46,607 nucleotides of DNA from DASVWH01 sp036389715 (GCA_036389715.1 DASVWH010000085.1:1-46607); one strand, 5' to 3'. Numbered from the stretch's first letter, positions 18,606 to 29,435 are shown. Made by a program: numbers and translations. The notes: generated by a model from the sequence alone, not told the origin.

Positions 18606-20543
18606 ATGCAAGAGCAGGATGGCACTAATAAATTCAATATCAGTGAGCGGCTCGAAGGGCTGCGGCGCGACCGCGAGGCGATGCGCTGGGAAGGCTCCTT
18701 CCGCGATTATTTCGAGTTAGTCTCGCAGAATCCGCGCATCGCCCAACTCTCTCATGGGCGCATCAACGACATGGTCCACGCGGCGGGCGTCGAGAAGCTC
18801 AACGAGGGAACGCGCGATGAAGTCGCACGCTATAACTTCTTCGCCGCGGAACTGTTCGGCATCGAAGAGCCGATTGCGCGCATCGTCGAATATTTCAAGT
18901 CGGCGGCGCAGCGCCTCGAAGTCCGCAAGCGCATCCTGCTCTTGATGGGGCCCGTCGGCGGCGGCAAATCAACCATCGTGACGATGCTCAAGCGCGGCCT
19001 CGAAGAATGGACGCGGACAGAGCAGGGCGCGGTCTTCGCCATCAAGGATTGCCCGATGCACGAAGAGCCGCTGCACCTCATCCCGCACGAGCTGCGCGCC
19101 GAGATCGAGAAACACTACGGCATCTACATCGAAGGCGACCTCTGCCCGCAGTGTCGCTACGCGCTCGAACATACCTACCAGGGACGCCACGAAGACGTGC
19201 GCGTGCAGCGCATCCTCTTCTCCGAGAAAGAGCGCGTCGGCATCGGGACCTTCGCGCCCTCGGACCCGAAATCACAGGACATCACGGAGCTGACGGGCTC
19301 GATTGACCTTTCGACCATCGGCGAGGTCGGCGTCGAATCGGACCCGCGCGCCTACCGCTTCGACGGCGAGCTGAACATCGCCAATCGCGGCCTGATGGAA
19401 TTCGTCGAAATGCTCAAGGTTGACGAGAAATTCTTGTACAGCCTGCTGACGCTCTCGCAGGAGCAGAACATCAAGACGGGTCGCTTCGCCATGATCTACG
19501 CCGACGAAGTGATCCTCTCGCACACGAACGAGAACGAGTACATCTCGTTTGCGGGCAATCGCAAATCCGAAGCCCTACAGGATCGCATCATCCTGGTACG
19601 CGTGCCCTATAACCTGCGCGTCTCGCAGGAGGAGCGCATCTATGGAAAGCTCCTGCACCAGTCGGAAGTCCTGCGCAACGTTCACATTGCGCCCAACACG
19701 CTGCGGGTCGCGGCGATGTTCGCCGTCATGACCAGGCTCGAAGAGCCGAAGCGCCAGAACGTGGACATCGTCAAGAAGATGAAGCTCTACGACGGCGAGG
19801 ATGTCGAAGGCTACAAGTCCAAGGACGTGCGCGAGCTCAAGGACGAGACGGTGCGCGAGGGCATGGACGGCATCAGCCCGCGCTACATCATCAACCGCCT
19901 CTCGTCTGCGCTCGTGCGCGACGGCGTAACCTGCATCAACCCGATTGACGCGCTGCGCGCCATCAAGGACGGCTTCGAGCAGCACACGGGCATCAGCAGC
20001 GACCAGCGCGACCGCTACCTGAACCTGATCTCGGCGGCGCGTAAGGAGTATGACGAGCTGGCCAAGATAGAGGTCCAGCGCGCCTTCGTCTATTCGTTTG
20101 AAGAGATGGCGCGGACGATGTGCAATAACTACCTGGATAACGTCGAGGCTTACTGCAACAAGGAGCGCATCAAGGACCCGATTACCGAAGAGGAGATGGA
20201 CCCGGACGAGCAGTTGATGCGCTCCATCGAAGAACAGATAGGCATCAGCGATAACGCGAAGAATACCTTCCGCCAGGAGATTCTGATACGCATCTCGTCC
20301 TACGCTCGCAAGGGCCGCTCCTTTGAGTACAACTCGCACGAGCGGCTCAAGGAAGCGATTGAAAAGAAGATTTTCGCCGACCTCAAGGACGTGGTCAAAA
20401 TCACGACTTCGGCCAAGACGCCGGACCCGGACCAGTTGCGCCGGATCAACGAAGTGGTTGACCGTCTGGTCAAAGACGGTGGCTACTGCCCTGTCTGCGC
20501 CAACGAGCTGTTGACCTACGTCGGCACGCTGCTCTCGCGCTAA
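18606..20543 (+). CDS. prkA: PrkA/YeaG serine protein kinase
   Basis: The product is 645 aa. The N-terminal AAA-type PrkA domain carries a Walker A GPVGGGKST (residues 115-123), followed by a conserved DLCPQCRYAL segment, SIDLSTIGEVG, and a C-terminal PrkA kinase-like region ending in CPVCANELL. In enterobacteria the homologue YeaG acts with YeaH in nutrient-stress responses; in Bacillus PrkA influences sporulation regulators, and ATP-dependent protease activity has also been reported. Here it heads a cluster with yeaH and spoVR homologues. A GAGG lies upstream at 18590 and an AAGG very close to the ATG, so initiation is not strongly marked. Confidence 0.94.
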   Translation: MQEQDGTNKFNISERLEGLRRDREAMRWEGSFRDYFELVSQNPRIAQLSHGRINDMVHAAGVEKLNEGTRDEVARYNFFAAELFGIEEPIARIVEYFKSAAQRLEVRKRILLLMGPVGGGKSTIVTMLKRGLEEWTRTEQGAVFAIKDCPMHEEPLHLIPHELRAEIEKHYGIYIEGDLCPQCRYALEHTYQGRHEDVRVQRILFSEKERVGIGTFAPSDPKSQDITELTGSIDLSTIGEVGVESDPRAYRFDGELNIANRGLMEFVEMLKVDEKFLYSLLTLSQEQNIKTGRFAMIYADEVILSHTNENEYISFAGNRKSEALQDRIILVRVPYNLRVSQEERIYGKLLHQSEVLRNVHIAPNTLRVAAMFAVMTRLEEPKRQNVDIVKKMKLYDGEDVEGYKSKDVRELKDETVREGMDGISPRYIINRLSSALVRDGVTCINPIDALRAIKDGFEQHTGISSDQRDRYLNLISAARKEYDELAKIEVQRAFVYSFEEMARTMCNNYLDNVEAYCNKERIKDPITEEEMDPDEQLMRSIEEQIGISDNAKNTFRQEILIRISSYARKGRSFEYNSHERLKEAIEKKIFADLKDVVKITTSAKTPDPDQLRRINEVVDRLVKDGGYCPVCANELLTYVGTLLSR

Positions 20544-20651
20544 AAGGGCGGGCGGCGCTCTCCCTTGGGAGGAGAACGAGAGGCAATCAACTTGGACGAC
20601 GCCCGCGCTTTTCGCTGGAAAGGTGCGGGCGTTCGTTTCGCCGGGGAGATT

Positions 20652-21608
20652 ATGAGGAAACGCTACTGGGTGGCGGGGGCGGCCGGACTGATGGGCGTGG
20701 CGCTGGCCGCGAAGCTCCTGACGCGCCCGCGCGATGTGGACTGGGACGAGCACGGGCCGGGGCTGCGCCATGCGCGCCATTCGCGTTTCGCGGAGCTGGA
20801 CGGGGTGCGCGTCCACTACCAGCAGGCGGGGCGTTTGGATGCGCCGCCCATCATCCTGATACACGGCTTCACGGCGTCAAATTTCGTCTGGGGCGACGTG
20901 CTCTTACCGATTGCGGACGCGGGCTTTCGCGTCATCGCGCCGGACCTGGTCGGCGCTGGATTCTCGTCCAAGCCGGGAGAGGGCGAGTACACGATTGAAG
21001 CGCAGGCGCGGATGATCGTGAGCCTCCTGGACCATCTGGGGCTGGAGCGCGCGTCGCTGGTCGGCAGCTCTTACGGCGGCGCGGTCGCGGCCGCCTGCGC
21101 GCTCGATTACCCGGAGCGCGTCGAGCGCCTGGTGCTGGTCGCGGCCGTGACCAACGACGAGGCGAAGCGCCAGCCGCTGCTCAGACTGGCGGCGGCTCCG
21201 CTCCTGGGCGACATCGTTTCGCCGCTCCTGCTCGCTTCGCGCAGGGTCTCGCGCTGGCGGCTGAAAAAAGTCTACGCCGCCGGGAGCGAGCATCTCTTCG
21301 AAGAAGAGAGACTGAAGGCGCAGCGTCTTCCCTTGCTGGCGTCCGGGACACAGCGCGCGCTGTTGCAGACGCTCAGGCGCTGGCATGCCGAACGCATCGA
21401 ACGCGAAGCTCATCGCATCAAACAACCGGCGCTCCTCATCTGGGGCGAAGACGATCTGGATATACCGCTCAGACACGGCAGGCGTCTCTGGGAGCAGATG
21501 CCGGACGCGCGCCTGGTCGTCTTTCGCCGCTGCGGCCACATGCCGATGGAGGAATACCCGCGAGAGTTCACGGAGCTGGTCACGGATTTCGTTAATAGTG
21601 AATCGTAA
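20652..21608 (+). CDS. alpha/beta hydrolase embedded in the prkA cluster
   Basis: The product is 318 aa. A short N-terminal membrane helix or signal anchor (residues 5-22, VAGAAGLMGVALAAKLL) is followed by an alpha/beta hydrolase fold. It has the oxyanion HGF (71-73), the nucleophile elbow G-S-S140-Y-G, an acid in WGEDDLDIPL and the catalytic His in CGHMPMEEYP. The start is chosen at the ATG preceded by GGGGAG; the open frame extends to 20565 without a good RBS. The substrate is unknown. Its position between prkA and yeaH, co-directional, suggests membrane-associated hydrolysis linked to the stress cluster. The last codons (VNSES stop) are part of heptamer repeat B. Confidence 0.85.
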   Translation: MRKRYWVAGAAGLMGVALAAKLLTRPRDVDWDEHGPGLRHARHSRFAELDGVRVHYQQAGRLDAPPIILIHGFTASNFVWGDVLLPIADAGFRVIAPDLVGAGFSSKPGEGEYTIEAQARMIVSLLDHLGLERASLVGSSYGGAVAAACALDYPERVERLVLVAAVTNDEAKRQPLLRLAAAPLLGDIVSPLLLASRRVSRWRLKKVYAAGSEHLFEEERLKAQRLPLLASGTQRALLQTLRRWHAERIEREAHRIKQPALLIWGEDDLDIPLRHGRRLWEQMPDARLVVFRRCGHMPMEEYPREFTELVTDFVNSES

Positions 21609-21739
21609 ATAGTAAATGGTGAATCGTAAATCGTGAATAGATATAAAGCCGGTGCTCAAAGCAAAGCCTCTGTCTTTCTCTTTCTATTTACGATTCACGA
21701 TTCACGATTGACGATTTACTATTGACCATTGACCAATAA
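21592..21739. repeat. heptanucleotide inverted array (locus B)
   Basis: The left arm runs GTTAATA GTGAATC GTAAATA GTAAATG GTGAATC GTAAATC GTGAATA. The right arm from about 21684 runs TTTACGA TTCACGA TTCACGA TTGACGA TTTACTA TTGACCA TTGACCA. The arms can pair over about 45 bp. The left arm begins inside the hydrolase gene and encodes its final residues and stop; the right arm ends just before the yeaH RBS. It may form a hairpin in the polycistronic mRNA. Confidence 0.8.
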
Positions 21740-21751
21740 CTAGAGGTGGAG

Positions 21752-22918
<1,167 letters not shown>

Positions 22919-22930
22919 GCGGGCAGGTGA

Positions 22931-24340
<1,410 letters not shown>

Positions 24341-24680
24341 GGAGCGTCTCTTACTGTGGATAGCGTTAAAGGGGCCGCATTATCTCCTGAATCCTCATCG
24401 AGCCCCAAAGCTGCATGGCGATTCATGTCCTTCCTGTCTTGATTGCACGCTGACGAAATCACCTTCCATCAATCCCAAGCTCATCTGTCCTTAAGTCTTA
24501 CTGCTTCGCCAAAAAGGAGCGCCAGCGCCGGTTCGTCGCACAACTCAATACCGGCTTTGCACTAGCCGAACGTAATTCCCCGGCCGAATGCGGCGTTTCT
24601 CTTTGAACGGAGCCGTGCAGACCTCCTCGGCTTGCAGGACGGCCCAGCTCTCAGCCGCCCGGCCCTACTACGGGATTTCC
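24341..24680. other. gene-free stretch after spoVR
   Basis: No frame here has both a start with RBS and protein-like composition. No clear terminator is visible immediately after spoVR. The region could hold the eroded remains of a gene, but I cannot identify one. Confidence 0.4.
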
Positions 24681-24684
24681 GGTT

Positions 24685-24738
24685 TATTTATCGATTGCCG
24701 ATAAATAGCTTGACTATATTCGATAAATGATTTATTGA
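24685..24738 (+). promoter_or_regulatory. promoter with two CGATAAAT palindromic operators
   Basis: TTGACT (24710-24715), a 17-bp spacer and TATTGA (24733-24738) make a good sigma-70 promoter. ATTTATCG/CGATAAAT (24686-24706, 5-nt centre) ends 3 bp before the -35. A second palindrome centred at 24729, with perfect ATAAAT/ATTTAT arms extended by CG, covers the spacer and -10. The shared CGATAAAT half-site suggests one regulator, most simply the Xre protein encoded two genes downstream. Confidence 0.65.
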
Positions 24739-24768
24739 TAGTCGATATAAAGGAAGGTGGTGAATTCA

Positions 24769-25293
24769 ATGTCAAAGCCAATATCGTCATCCGCCGCGCT
24801 GCCGATCGCGTATGTCCTGCTGCGGATTCTTATCGTCGTCAACTGGCTGGGCGGAGCCGCGATTCTCGCTCTGCTTGTCCTGCCGAACGAGCAATTGATT
24901 ATGGCCGCTCTCAAACTCTCTCCCTCGCCTGAGGCTGAGCGGGTGGTGATGGCCCTGCGCGCGGTTGCCGTACTCGGTCTGGCCGCGATTCCATTCAATC
25001 ATGCCGTCCTGAAGCGGCTGCTCGCAATCGTTGAGACGGTTCGGGCGGGCGACCCGTTTGTCGCCGCGAACGCGTCCCGTTTGCAGGCGATTGCCTGGGC
25101 GCTGCTCGCGCTGAACCTTCTCAGCATAGTGATCGGCGCAATCGCCAAAGCCGTTTCCACTCCGGCGCATCTGGTCCATCTCGACGCAGGCTTTTCGATC
25201 AACGGCTGGCTCGCCGTGCTCCTGATGTTCCTGCTGGCCCGCGTGTTCGCCGAAGGCACGCTCATGCGCGAAGACCTCGAAGGGACGGTGTGA
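24769..25293 (+). CDS. DUF2975 membrane protein
   Basis: The product is about 174 aa with four transmembrane helices (about residues 10-45, 68-90, 108-135 and 143-165). It has the GDPFVAANASRLQAIAW segment and the C-terminal GTLMREDLEGTV typical of DUF2975 proteins, which are usually encoded beside a small YozG-type Xre regulator, as here. The function is unknown. The ATG has AAGGAAGGTGG about 8 nt upstream; two GTG codons just before it lie inside that RBS. It is co-transcribed with the regulator, 1 nt apart. Confidence 0.82.
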   Translation: MSKPISSSAALPIAYVLLRILIVVNWLGGAAILALLVLPNEQLIMAALKLSPSPEAERVVMALRAVAVLGLAAIPFNHAVLKRLLAIVETVRAGDPFVAANASRLQAIAWALLALNLLSIVIGAIAKAVSTPAHLVHLDAGFSINGWLAVLLMFLLARVFAEGTLMREDLEGTV

Positions 25294-25294
25294 C

Positions 25295-25531
25295 ATGGCG
25301 ATTGCCGTCAAGCTCGACGACCTACTCCACGACCGGCGGATGACGCTGACCGAGCTTGCCGAGCGGGTCGGAATGACGCTGGCCAATCTCTCGATCCTCA
25401 AGACGGGCAAGGCGCGCGCGATCCGCTTCTCGACGCTCGATGCTATCTGCGAGGCGCTCTCGTGCCAGCCTGGCGACATACTCCGGTTTGAGCCTGAGCA
25501 GCAAGCAGAACGCGAGCGACCGGCAGCGTAG
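25295..25531 (+). CDS. small Xre/YozG-like helix-turn-helix regulator
   Basis: The product is 78 aa, nearly all HTH: KLDDLLHDRRMTLTELAERV, then GMTLANLSILKTGKARAIRFSTL, then CEALSCQPGDIL. This is the HTH_26/Cro-CI subgroup paired with DUF2975 proteins. It probably binds the CGATAAAT palindromes at the promoter of its own operon. The start codon follows the DUF2975 stop by 1 nt, so the two are translationally coupled. Confidence 0.88.
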   Translation: MAIAVKLDDLLHDRRMTLTELAERVGMTLANLSILKTGKARAIRFSTLDAICEALSCQPGDILRFEPEQQAERERPAA

Positions 25532-25625
25532 AGCCAACGGCGCGCAAGGCGATGAACGCCCTGCTCAACGCTCACGCCTGCACGTGGCGAGAGGCACACA
25601 CAAATCCGACAAGGATGATAATCAA

Positions 25626-26018
25626 ATGAAACAGAACGTTATGCTAACCACCGCGTCTGTGCTCTCAGTTCTCTTCTTCTCATTTCACTTAGCGGACGAC
25701 ATCGTCCGGGGGTTTGAGCCGGGAACGCTCACAAACCTCACCGCGCTGCCCATCTTTGTCTTCTGGCTGTACGGAACACTGGTGCTCGCCGGACGGCGGT
25801 CGGGGTATATCATCACCTTTCTCGGAGGGCTCTTTTCGTTGGTCGTCCCCATCACCCACATGAGGGGGAAGGGCGTCGGCGTCGCCAGCGGGATCGCCAA
25901 TTCCAGCGGACACTTCTTCTTCGTCTGGACGCTGGTCGCCATCGGCGTGACCGGGCTCTTCTCCGTCATCCTCTCGGCGCGCGGACTGTGGAGCCTGCGC
26001 CGGGGCCAGTCAAGGTAG
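25626..26018 (+). CDS. hypothetical four-helix membrane protein
   Basis: The product is 130 aa with about four hydrophobic helices (residues 8-22, 38-57, 62-78, 98-120) and a basic C-terminus. HLADDIVRGFEPG after the first helix and PITHMRGKGVG between helices are the only polar features. AAGGA lies about 11 nt before the ATG. It is the probable third gene of the DUF2975/Xre operon, 94 bp downstream. No family is assigned. Confidence 0.65.
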   Translation: MKQNVMLTTASVLSVLFFSFHLADDIVRGFEPGTLTNLTALPIFVFWLYGTLVLAGRRSGYIITFLGGLFSLVVPITHMRGKGVGVASGIANSSGHFFFVWTLVAIGVTGLFSVILSARGLWSLRRGQSR

Positions 26019-26090
26019 TCCGACAACCCGAACACGAGAAAGGTCCGTCGCGCGGCCTAGGTACTCGGAATAGTTTACGCGGTCGTCCGG

Positions 26091-26127
26091 CACGCCTGTC
26101 CGGCCTTTTGCGCGGCGGGCGTTTTTC
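26091..26127 (+). terminator. possible terminator
   Basis: ACGCC pairs with GGCGT around an imperfect GC-rich stem, followed by TTTTT. It lies about 70 bp after the preceding membrane gene. The rest of 26019-26343 shows nothing I can identify. Confidence 0.35.
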
Positions 26128-26343
26128 GTTGCCGGAATCTGGTACGGCCTGCACCGAAAGCGTACCCGTTAAAGCTCGCGCTCGCAGGTCGAACCGGCGA
26201 CCAATTTAGAGAATCTACACGTTTGCGGCGAAATCGGGACGGGAAAGCGATGTTTGTGACATCTCTCGGTCGTAAGCTGGCGTCAGGTCGTGCAGAGAGG
26301 ATGAGCGGTCAGCTCTGGCATACGGCTAGCATAAGGATTGCGC

Positions 26344-26469
26344 ATGACGAGCCGGACGACTCAAAAGAAGACGGAAGCGGAAGTTAAACGAACGCGCGGC
26401 CTTGTGATTGCGGGCGCATCGCTTCTGGTGCTCTTCGGAGTCGCCTTTCTCAAAGGGCGCGTCAAATAA
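26344..26469 (+). CDS. 41-aa single-pass membrane protein
   Basis: The product is 41 aa: a basic cytoplasmic start (MTSRTTQKKTEAEVKRTR) followed by one hydrophobic helix (LVIAGASLLVLFGVAFL) and a KGRVK end. AAGGA lies 7 nt before the ATG. It stops 39 bp before the next small membrane gene, so the two may be co-expressed. It is too short for normal gene-calling limits. No family is recognised. Confidence 0.6.
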   Translation: MTSRTTQKKTEAEVKRTRGLVIAGASLLVLFGVAFLKGRVK

Positions 26470-26508
26470 CACAGAGGGTACACAATACAGGAGAGGGAGT
26501 AGTACAAC

Positions 26509-26817
26509 ATGTCACAAACAGCTACAGCGGCAAGCAATACGGTCAGCGATGCGGCCAACGCGATCAACGCGGCGGACCCGACGCGGGGCGGCGCGCAGAG
26601 AGACGCGGCGGAATCAATGCTGCGCACGATTGACGAGTCAACCAAGTCTGCGACGGGCGTCAGCCTGTTCCACATCCTGACGCTCGGCTCTATCGGAGCC
26701 TCACTGGCACTCTTTTTCACGGGCAACAAGCAGGCGGGAATCTTCGTCGGTCTCTGGCCGCCGACCTTCCAGGCGCTCAAGGCTGTCGCCGATACGAATA
26801 AAGATAAAGACAGGTAA
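26509..26817 (+). CDS. hypothetical membrane protein, 102 aa
   Basis: The N-terminal 55 residues are Ala/Thr/Ser-rich and polar (NTVSDAANAINAADP), then two hydrophobic segments occur (about 52-69 and 75-86), ending in a charged KDKDR tail. A GGAGAGGGAG ribosome binding site lies upstream. The layout resembles small envelope-stress or PMP-like proteins, but no family is recognisable. It is followed by a terminator at 26871. Confidence 0.6.
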   Translation: MSQTATAASNTVSDAANAINAADPTRGGAQRDAAESMLRTIDESTKSATGVSLFHILTLGSIGASLALFFTGNKQAGIFVGLWPPTFQALKAVADTNKDKDR

Positions 26818-26870
26818 TCATTGCCGAGCCCAGTGTCTTTACCCGGGTTCGCAAGAGATGAAAAAATGAG

Positions 26871-26905
26871 AGAGCCGCGCTTCCATTGTCCGGGAGCGCG
26901 GCTCT
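26871..26905. terminator. bidirectional terminator between convergent genes
   Basis: AGAGCCGCGCT pairs with AGCGCGGCTCT (11 bp, 13-nt loop). On the minus strand it is followed by CTCATTTTTTC, on the plus strand by TCTGTCT. Confidence 0.75.
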
Positions 26906-26980
26906 TCTGTCTGCGGCGGTTCCTGGCGGGCCGCGCCGCCGCGTCCGGCTTCGGGCGGGCCTCTGCCGGGCCTCTAACCG

Positions 26981-28060
26981 TCAGTCCATCTTCAGCGCGC
27001 GCCCGACGGAGGGGTCGCGGCGCACGCGCCAGATTTTCGAGTCCAGATAATAGTGTATGAAGGCGTAGCCCCAGAAGAAGGCCGCCACCGTTTGCGCGAC
27101 CAGCGAGCCCTGCCCGCTCGCACGGCTGACGTACTGCCTGGGCAGTTGATACCAGAGACCGAAGAGCACGCCGAAGGCCAGGTAGTAGAGCAGGCGGCGG
27201 CTGATTAGCTCCGCCGCTCCATATTGTTCACGGCCCTCTGCGCCGCGCGTGTATTTCTTGTTATGAAACCAGATCAGGCGGTGATACTGGAGGTTGTGAT
27301 AGACGGTCAGGATGGCGACGATGGCGATGGGCTTGTGCGGCATCGGCGTCAGCAGCACGACCCAGTGCATAGGGATCGCCGCCCCGAGCAGCAGGTACTT
27401 CGGAACGTCAAGCGCGAGCCCCTGCGCGGCGCGCTGGACCTGTCGCAAGAGCCAGGCGGCTGCCGCCAGGATGGTCGCGACGAGAAGCGCCAGGGCGAGG
27501 CTGCCGAGCAGGCTCTGGAGCGCTGCGGGAACGCGCTCCATCGCTTCCGGGTCGCGCTCGACGAAGGCGACGAACGGGTAGCTGAAGGCCAGCAGCAACA
27601 GCGCGCGGTCGAGCAGGTTATCTACGGGCAGCAGATCGTCGTTCTTCTTCTTGTAGAGAATCATGAAGCCGTAGTGCTGCTTGACCAGGTGGTAGTAGGC
27701 CCAGAGCGCCGCCAGGAAAAAGAAGACCAGCCCCGCGCCCGCGAGCACCATCAGGGGGCCGACGGCGAAGAAGAGGAGCGAGCCCCAGAGCAGGCGCTTG
27801 CGCGACTGGCGCTCCGTGCGGTCGAAGTAGGTGCGCGAGAATGTGCCGAAGACGTGCGGGGCGTCAATCAGTATGGCCCAGGCGGCGACCATCGGGACGA
27901 GCGGCAGGATGCCCCCGACGTAGAGCGCAAAGAGCAGGTAGCTCGAAAGGACCGAGCCGACGAACCAGACCAGGTCGGCGCGCGCGTCGATAATCCAGCG
28001 CAGCGAAACGGCGCTCGTCGCTATCCCGGTGGTGATGGTCTGCTGCGTCGTTGCCGACAT
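26981..28060 (-). CDS. histidine-rich polytopic membrane protein of unknown function
   Basis: The product is 359 aa with about eight membrane helices. Histidines cluster at helix ends: H69 (DAPHVFGTFSRTYFD), H124 and H129 (YYHLVKQHYGF), H232/H242, then H255, H260 and H266 (YHNLQYHRLIWFHN), and H336 (FIHYYLDSKIWR). Such spacing recalls di-iron or heme-type membrane oxidoreductases (desaturase-like, Brp/Blh-like), but no standard signature matches fully and I do not name the family. The ATG at 28060 is preceded by GAGGA; a GTG at 28084 is possible. It is divergent from the pyrophosphatase gene. Confidence 0.75.
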   Translation of the reverse strand: MSATTQQTITTGIATSAVSLRWIIDARADLVWFVGSVLSSYLLFALYVGGILPLVPMVAAWAILIDAPHVFGTFSRTYFDRTERQSRKRLLWGSLLFFAVGPLMVLAGAGLVFFFLAALWAYYHLVKQHYGFMILYKKKNDDLLPVDNLLDRALLLLAFSYPFVAFVERDPEAMERVPAALQSLLGSLALALLVATILAAAAWLLRQVQRAAQGLALDVPKYLLLGAAIPMHWVVLLTPMPHKPIAIVAILTVYHNLQYHRLIWFHNKKYTRGAEGREQYGAAELISRRLLYYLAFGVLFGLWYQLPRQYVSRASGQGSLVAQTVAAFFWGYAFIHYYLDSKIWRVRRDPSVGRALKMD

Positions 28061-28219
28061 GTTTGAATCCTCGAATCCTCTCACTCCGCGCCGCCCCTAT
28101 AGACACGCTCCCGGCGTGCGCTTCATAATCAACGCGATGGGCGGCGGCCGGGCACACGTGATTTTAGCACTAATCCGAGACTGCGCGGAAAAGCGCGCGC
28201 CTCTTGAAAGGCTCGAAAG

Positions 28220-28906
28220 ATGACGGACGACAAAGCGACGCTTGAGAACCTGCTGGGGACTCTTTTCCAGGCGCATCCCTGGCATGGCGTGACGCCGGGG
28301 CCGGACGCGCCAGCCATCATTAACGCCTACGTCGAGATCGTCCCGACCGACGTGGTCAAGTACGAGCTGGACAAGGCTTCGGGCCACCTGCGCCTTGACC
28401 GGCCGCAGCGTTTCTCCAGCCTCTGCCCCACGCCCTACGGCTTTATCCCACAGACCTTCTGCGGCGATTCCGTGGCCGCGCTCTGCGCCGCGCAGACGGG
28501 CCGCACGGGCATCAGTGGCGACGGCGACCCGCTGGACATCTGCGTCCTGACGGAAAAGACGGTCGCGCACGGCGACTTCTTCGTCCGCGCACGCCCCATC
28601 GGCGGCCTGCGCATGCTTGACGGCGCGGAGGCCGACGACAAGATCATCGCCGTCCTCGAATCCGACGTTGCCTACGGCGAGTTTAGGGACATCGCCGACT
28701 GCCCGCAGGGCCTCCTCGACCGCCTCAGGCATTACTTCCTCAGCTACAAGCAGTTGCCGGGCGAAGCGCCCCGCCGCGTCGAGATCGCCGATGTCTACGA
28801 CCGCACGCAGGCACACGAAGTGATTCTCCGCAGCGTGCGGGATTATCGCGCCCGTTACGGCGCGCCCGAGACGCGGCTCGACGAGCTGCGCAGGCTGCTT
28901 TCCTGA
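28220..28906 (+). CDS. ppa: inorganic pyrophosphatase, family I
   Basis: The product is 228 aa. It hydrolyses pyrophosphate to phosphate in the cytoplasm. Family motifs are KYELDKASGHLRLDR, the PTPYGFIPQT block and the PPase signature DGDPLDICVL (D101, D103, D106, metal ligands), followed by DDKIIAV and a conserved HYFLSYK segment. At 228 residues it is somewhat longer than the 175-residue bacterial enzyme, owing to an insert before the signature and an N-terminal extension. It is monocistronic and divergent from the membrane protein gene. Confidence 0.93.
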   Translation: MTDDKATLENLLGTLFQAHPWHGVTPGPDAPAIINAYVEIVPTDVVKYELDKASGHLRLDRPQRFSSLCPTPYGFIPQTFCGDSVAALCAAQTGRTGISGDGDPLDICVLTEKTVAHGDFFVRARPIGGLRMLDGAEADDKIIAVLESDVAYGEFRDIADCPQGLLDRLRHYFLSYKQLPGEAPRRVEIADVYDRTQAHEVILRSVRDYRARYGAPETRLDELRRLLS

Positions 28907-28978
28907 CCCGTCATTGATGCGGCATGAGTCAACGGTCATCAGCTAAAGCCAGGCGCGTTCACGCGGCGCTTCTTCGTC

Positions 28979-29284
28979 TTGGATGGAAGGACGAAGAAAT
29001 TCAGAATTGAGATTGACGGGGAGAGAACCTACCGGCGCTTGCTGCAAATGCTCAGGAGCGCAGATGAGACGACGATGAACTGGGCCTCCTTTCATCTGTT
29101 CAAGATTGACGAGAAAAGGGCGCTCGACATCATCCGGCCGATGCTCCAATCCGGTAACGAGGCGGAGAGATATTGGGCCTCGAAGGTGCTCAGCTCAAGA
29201 GGCTATCTCAAGTTCCAGCATCGGGAAGCGGACGAAAACTTACGGGAACGCTCCCCTGATTTAAGGAAGCCGCCCTTAATTTAG
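28979..29284 (+). CDS. small HEAT-like hypothetical protein ending in a repeat
   Basis: The product is 101 aa from a TTG start. Residues 15-75 look like one or two HEAT-type helix pairs (TMNWASFHLFKIDEKRALDI, then AERYWASKVLSS). The last 18 residues (LRERSPD / LRKPPLI) are the first units of the 20-21-bp tandem repeat that continues after the stop for another 150 bp. The RBS is weak. It may be a fragment whose original C-terminal heptapeptide repeat has decayed. Treat it as an uncertain gene. Confidence 0.45.
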   Translation: MDGRTKKFRIEIDGERTYRRLLQMLRSADETTMNWASFHLFKIDEKRALDIIRPMLQSGNEAERYWASKVLSSRGYLKFQHREADENLRERSPDLRKPPLI

Positions 29285-29435
29285 GGGAACCACCCCTAAT
29301 TTATCAGCACGCTCCGATGACTTATCCGGTGACCGCTCTAAACTATCCGGGGGCTTCTCTGAATTATCCGAGCCCTCCGCTAATTTAGCGGAACGCTTCT
29401 CTAATTTAGGGGCCTTCCGTTAGGTTACCGGGCCT
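29238..29435. repeat. degenerate tandem repeat, about 10 units of 20-21 bp
   Basis: Each unit starts near TTA and ends near TAA, with a G/C-rich core, for example TTTAGGGGAACCACCCCTAA, TTTAGCGGAACGCTTCTCTAA-like and TTATCCGAGCCCTCCGCTAA. Several units are internally palindromic (TTAGGGG/CCCCTAA at 29281-29299; TTAAGG/CCTTAA). Unit length varies between 20 and 22, which breaks any long frame. The first two or three units are translated as heptapeptides in the preceding ORF. Confidence 0.75.

Noticed and set aside
26316..26331. Sigma-54-like box (GG-N10-GC) in front of the 41-aa membrane gene
   Set aside because: The predicted start would fall at about 26341, three bases before the ATG, removing the AAGGA ribosome binding site.
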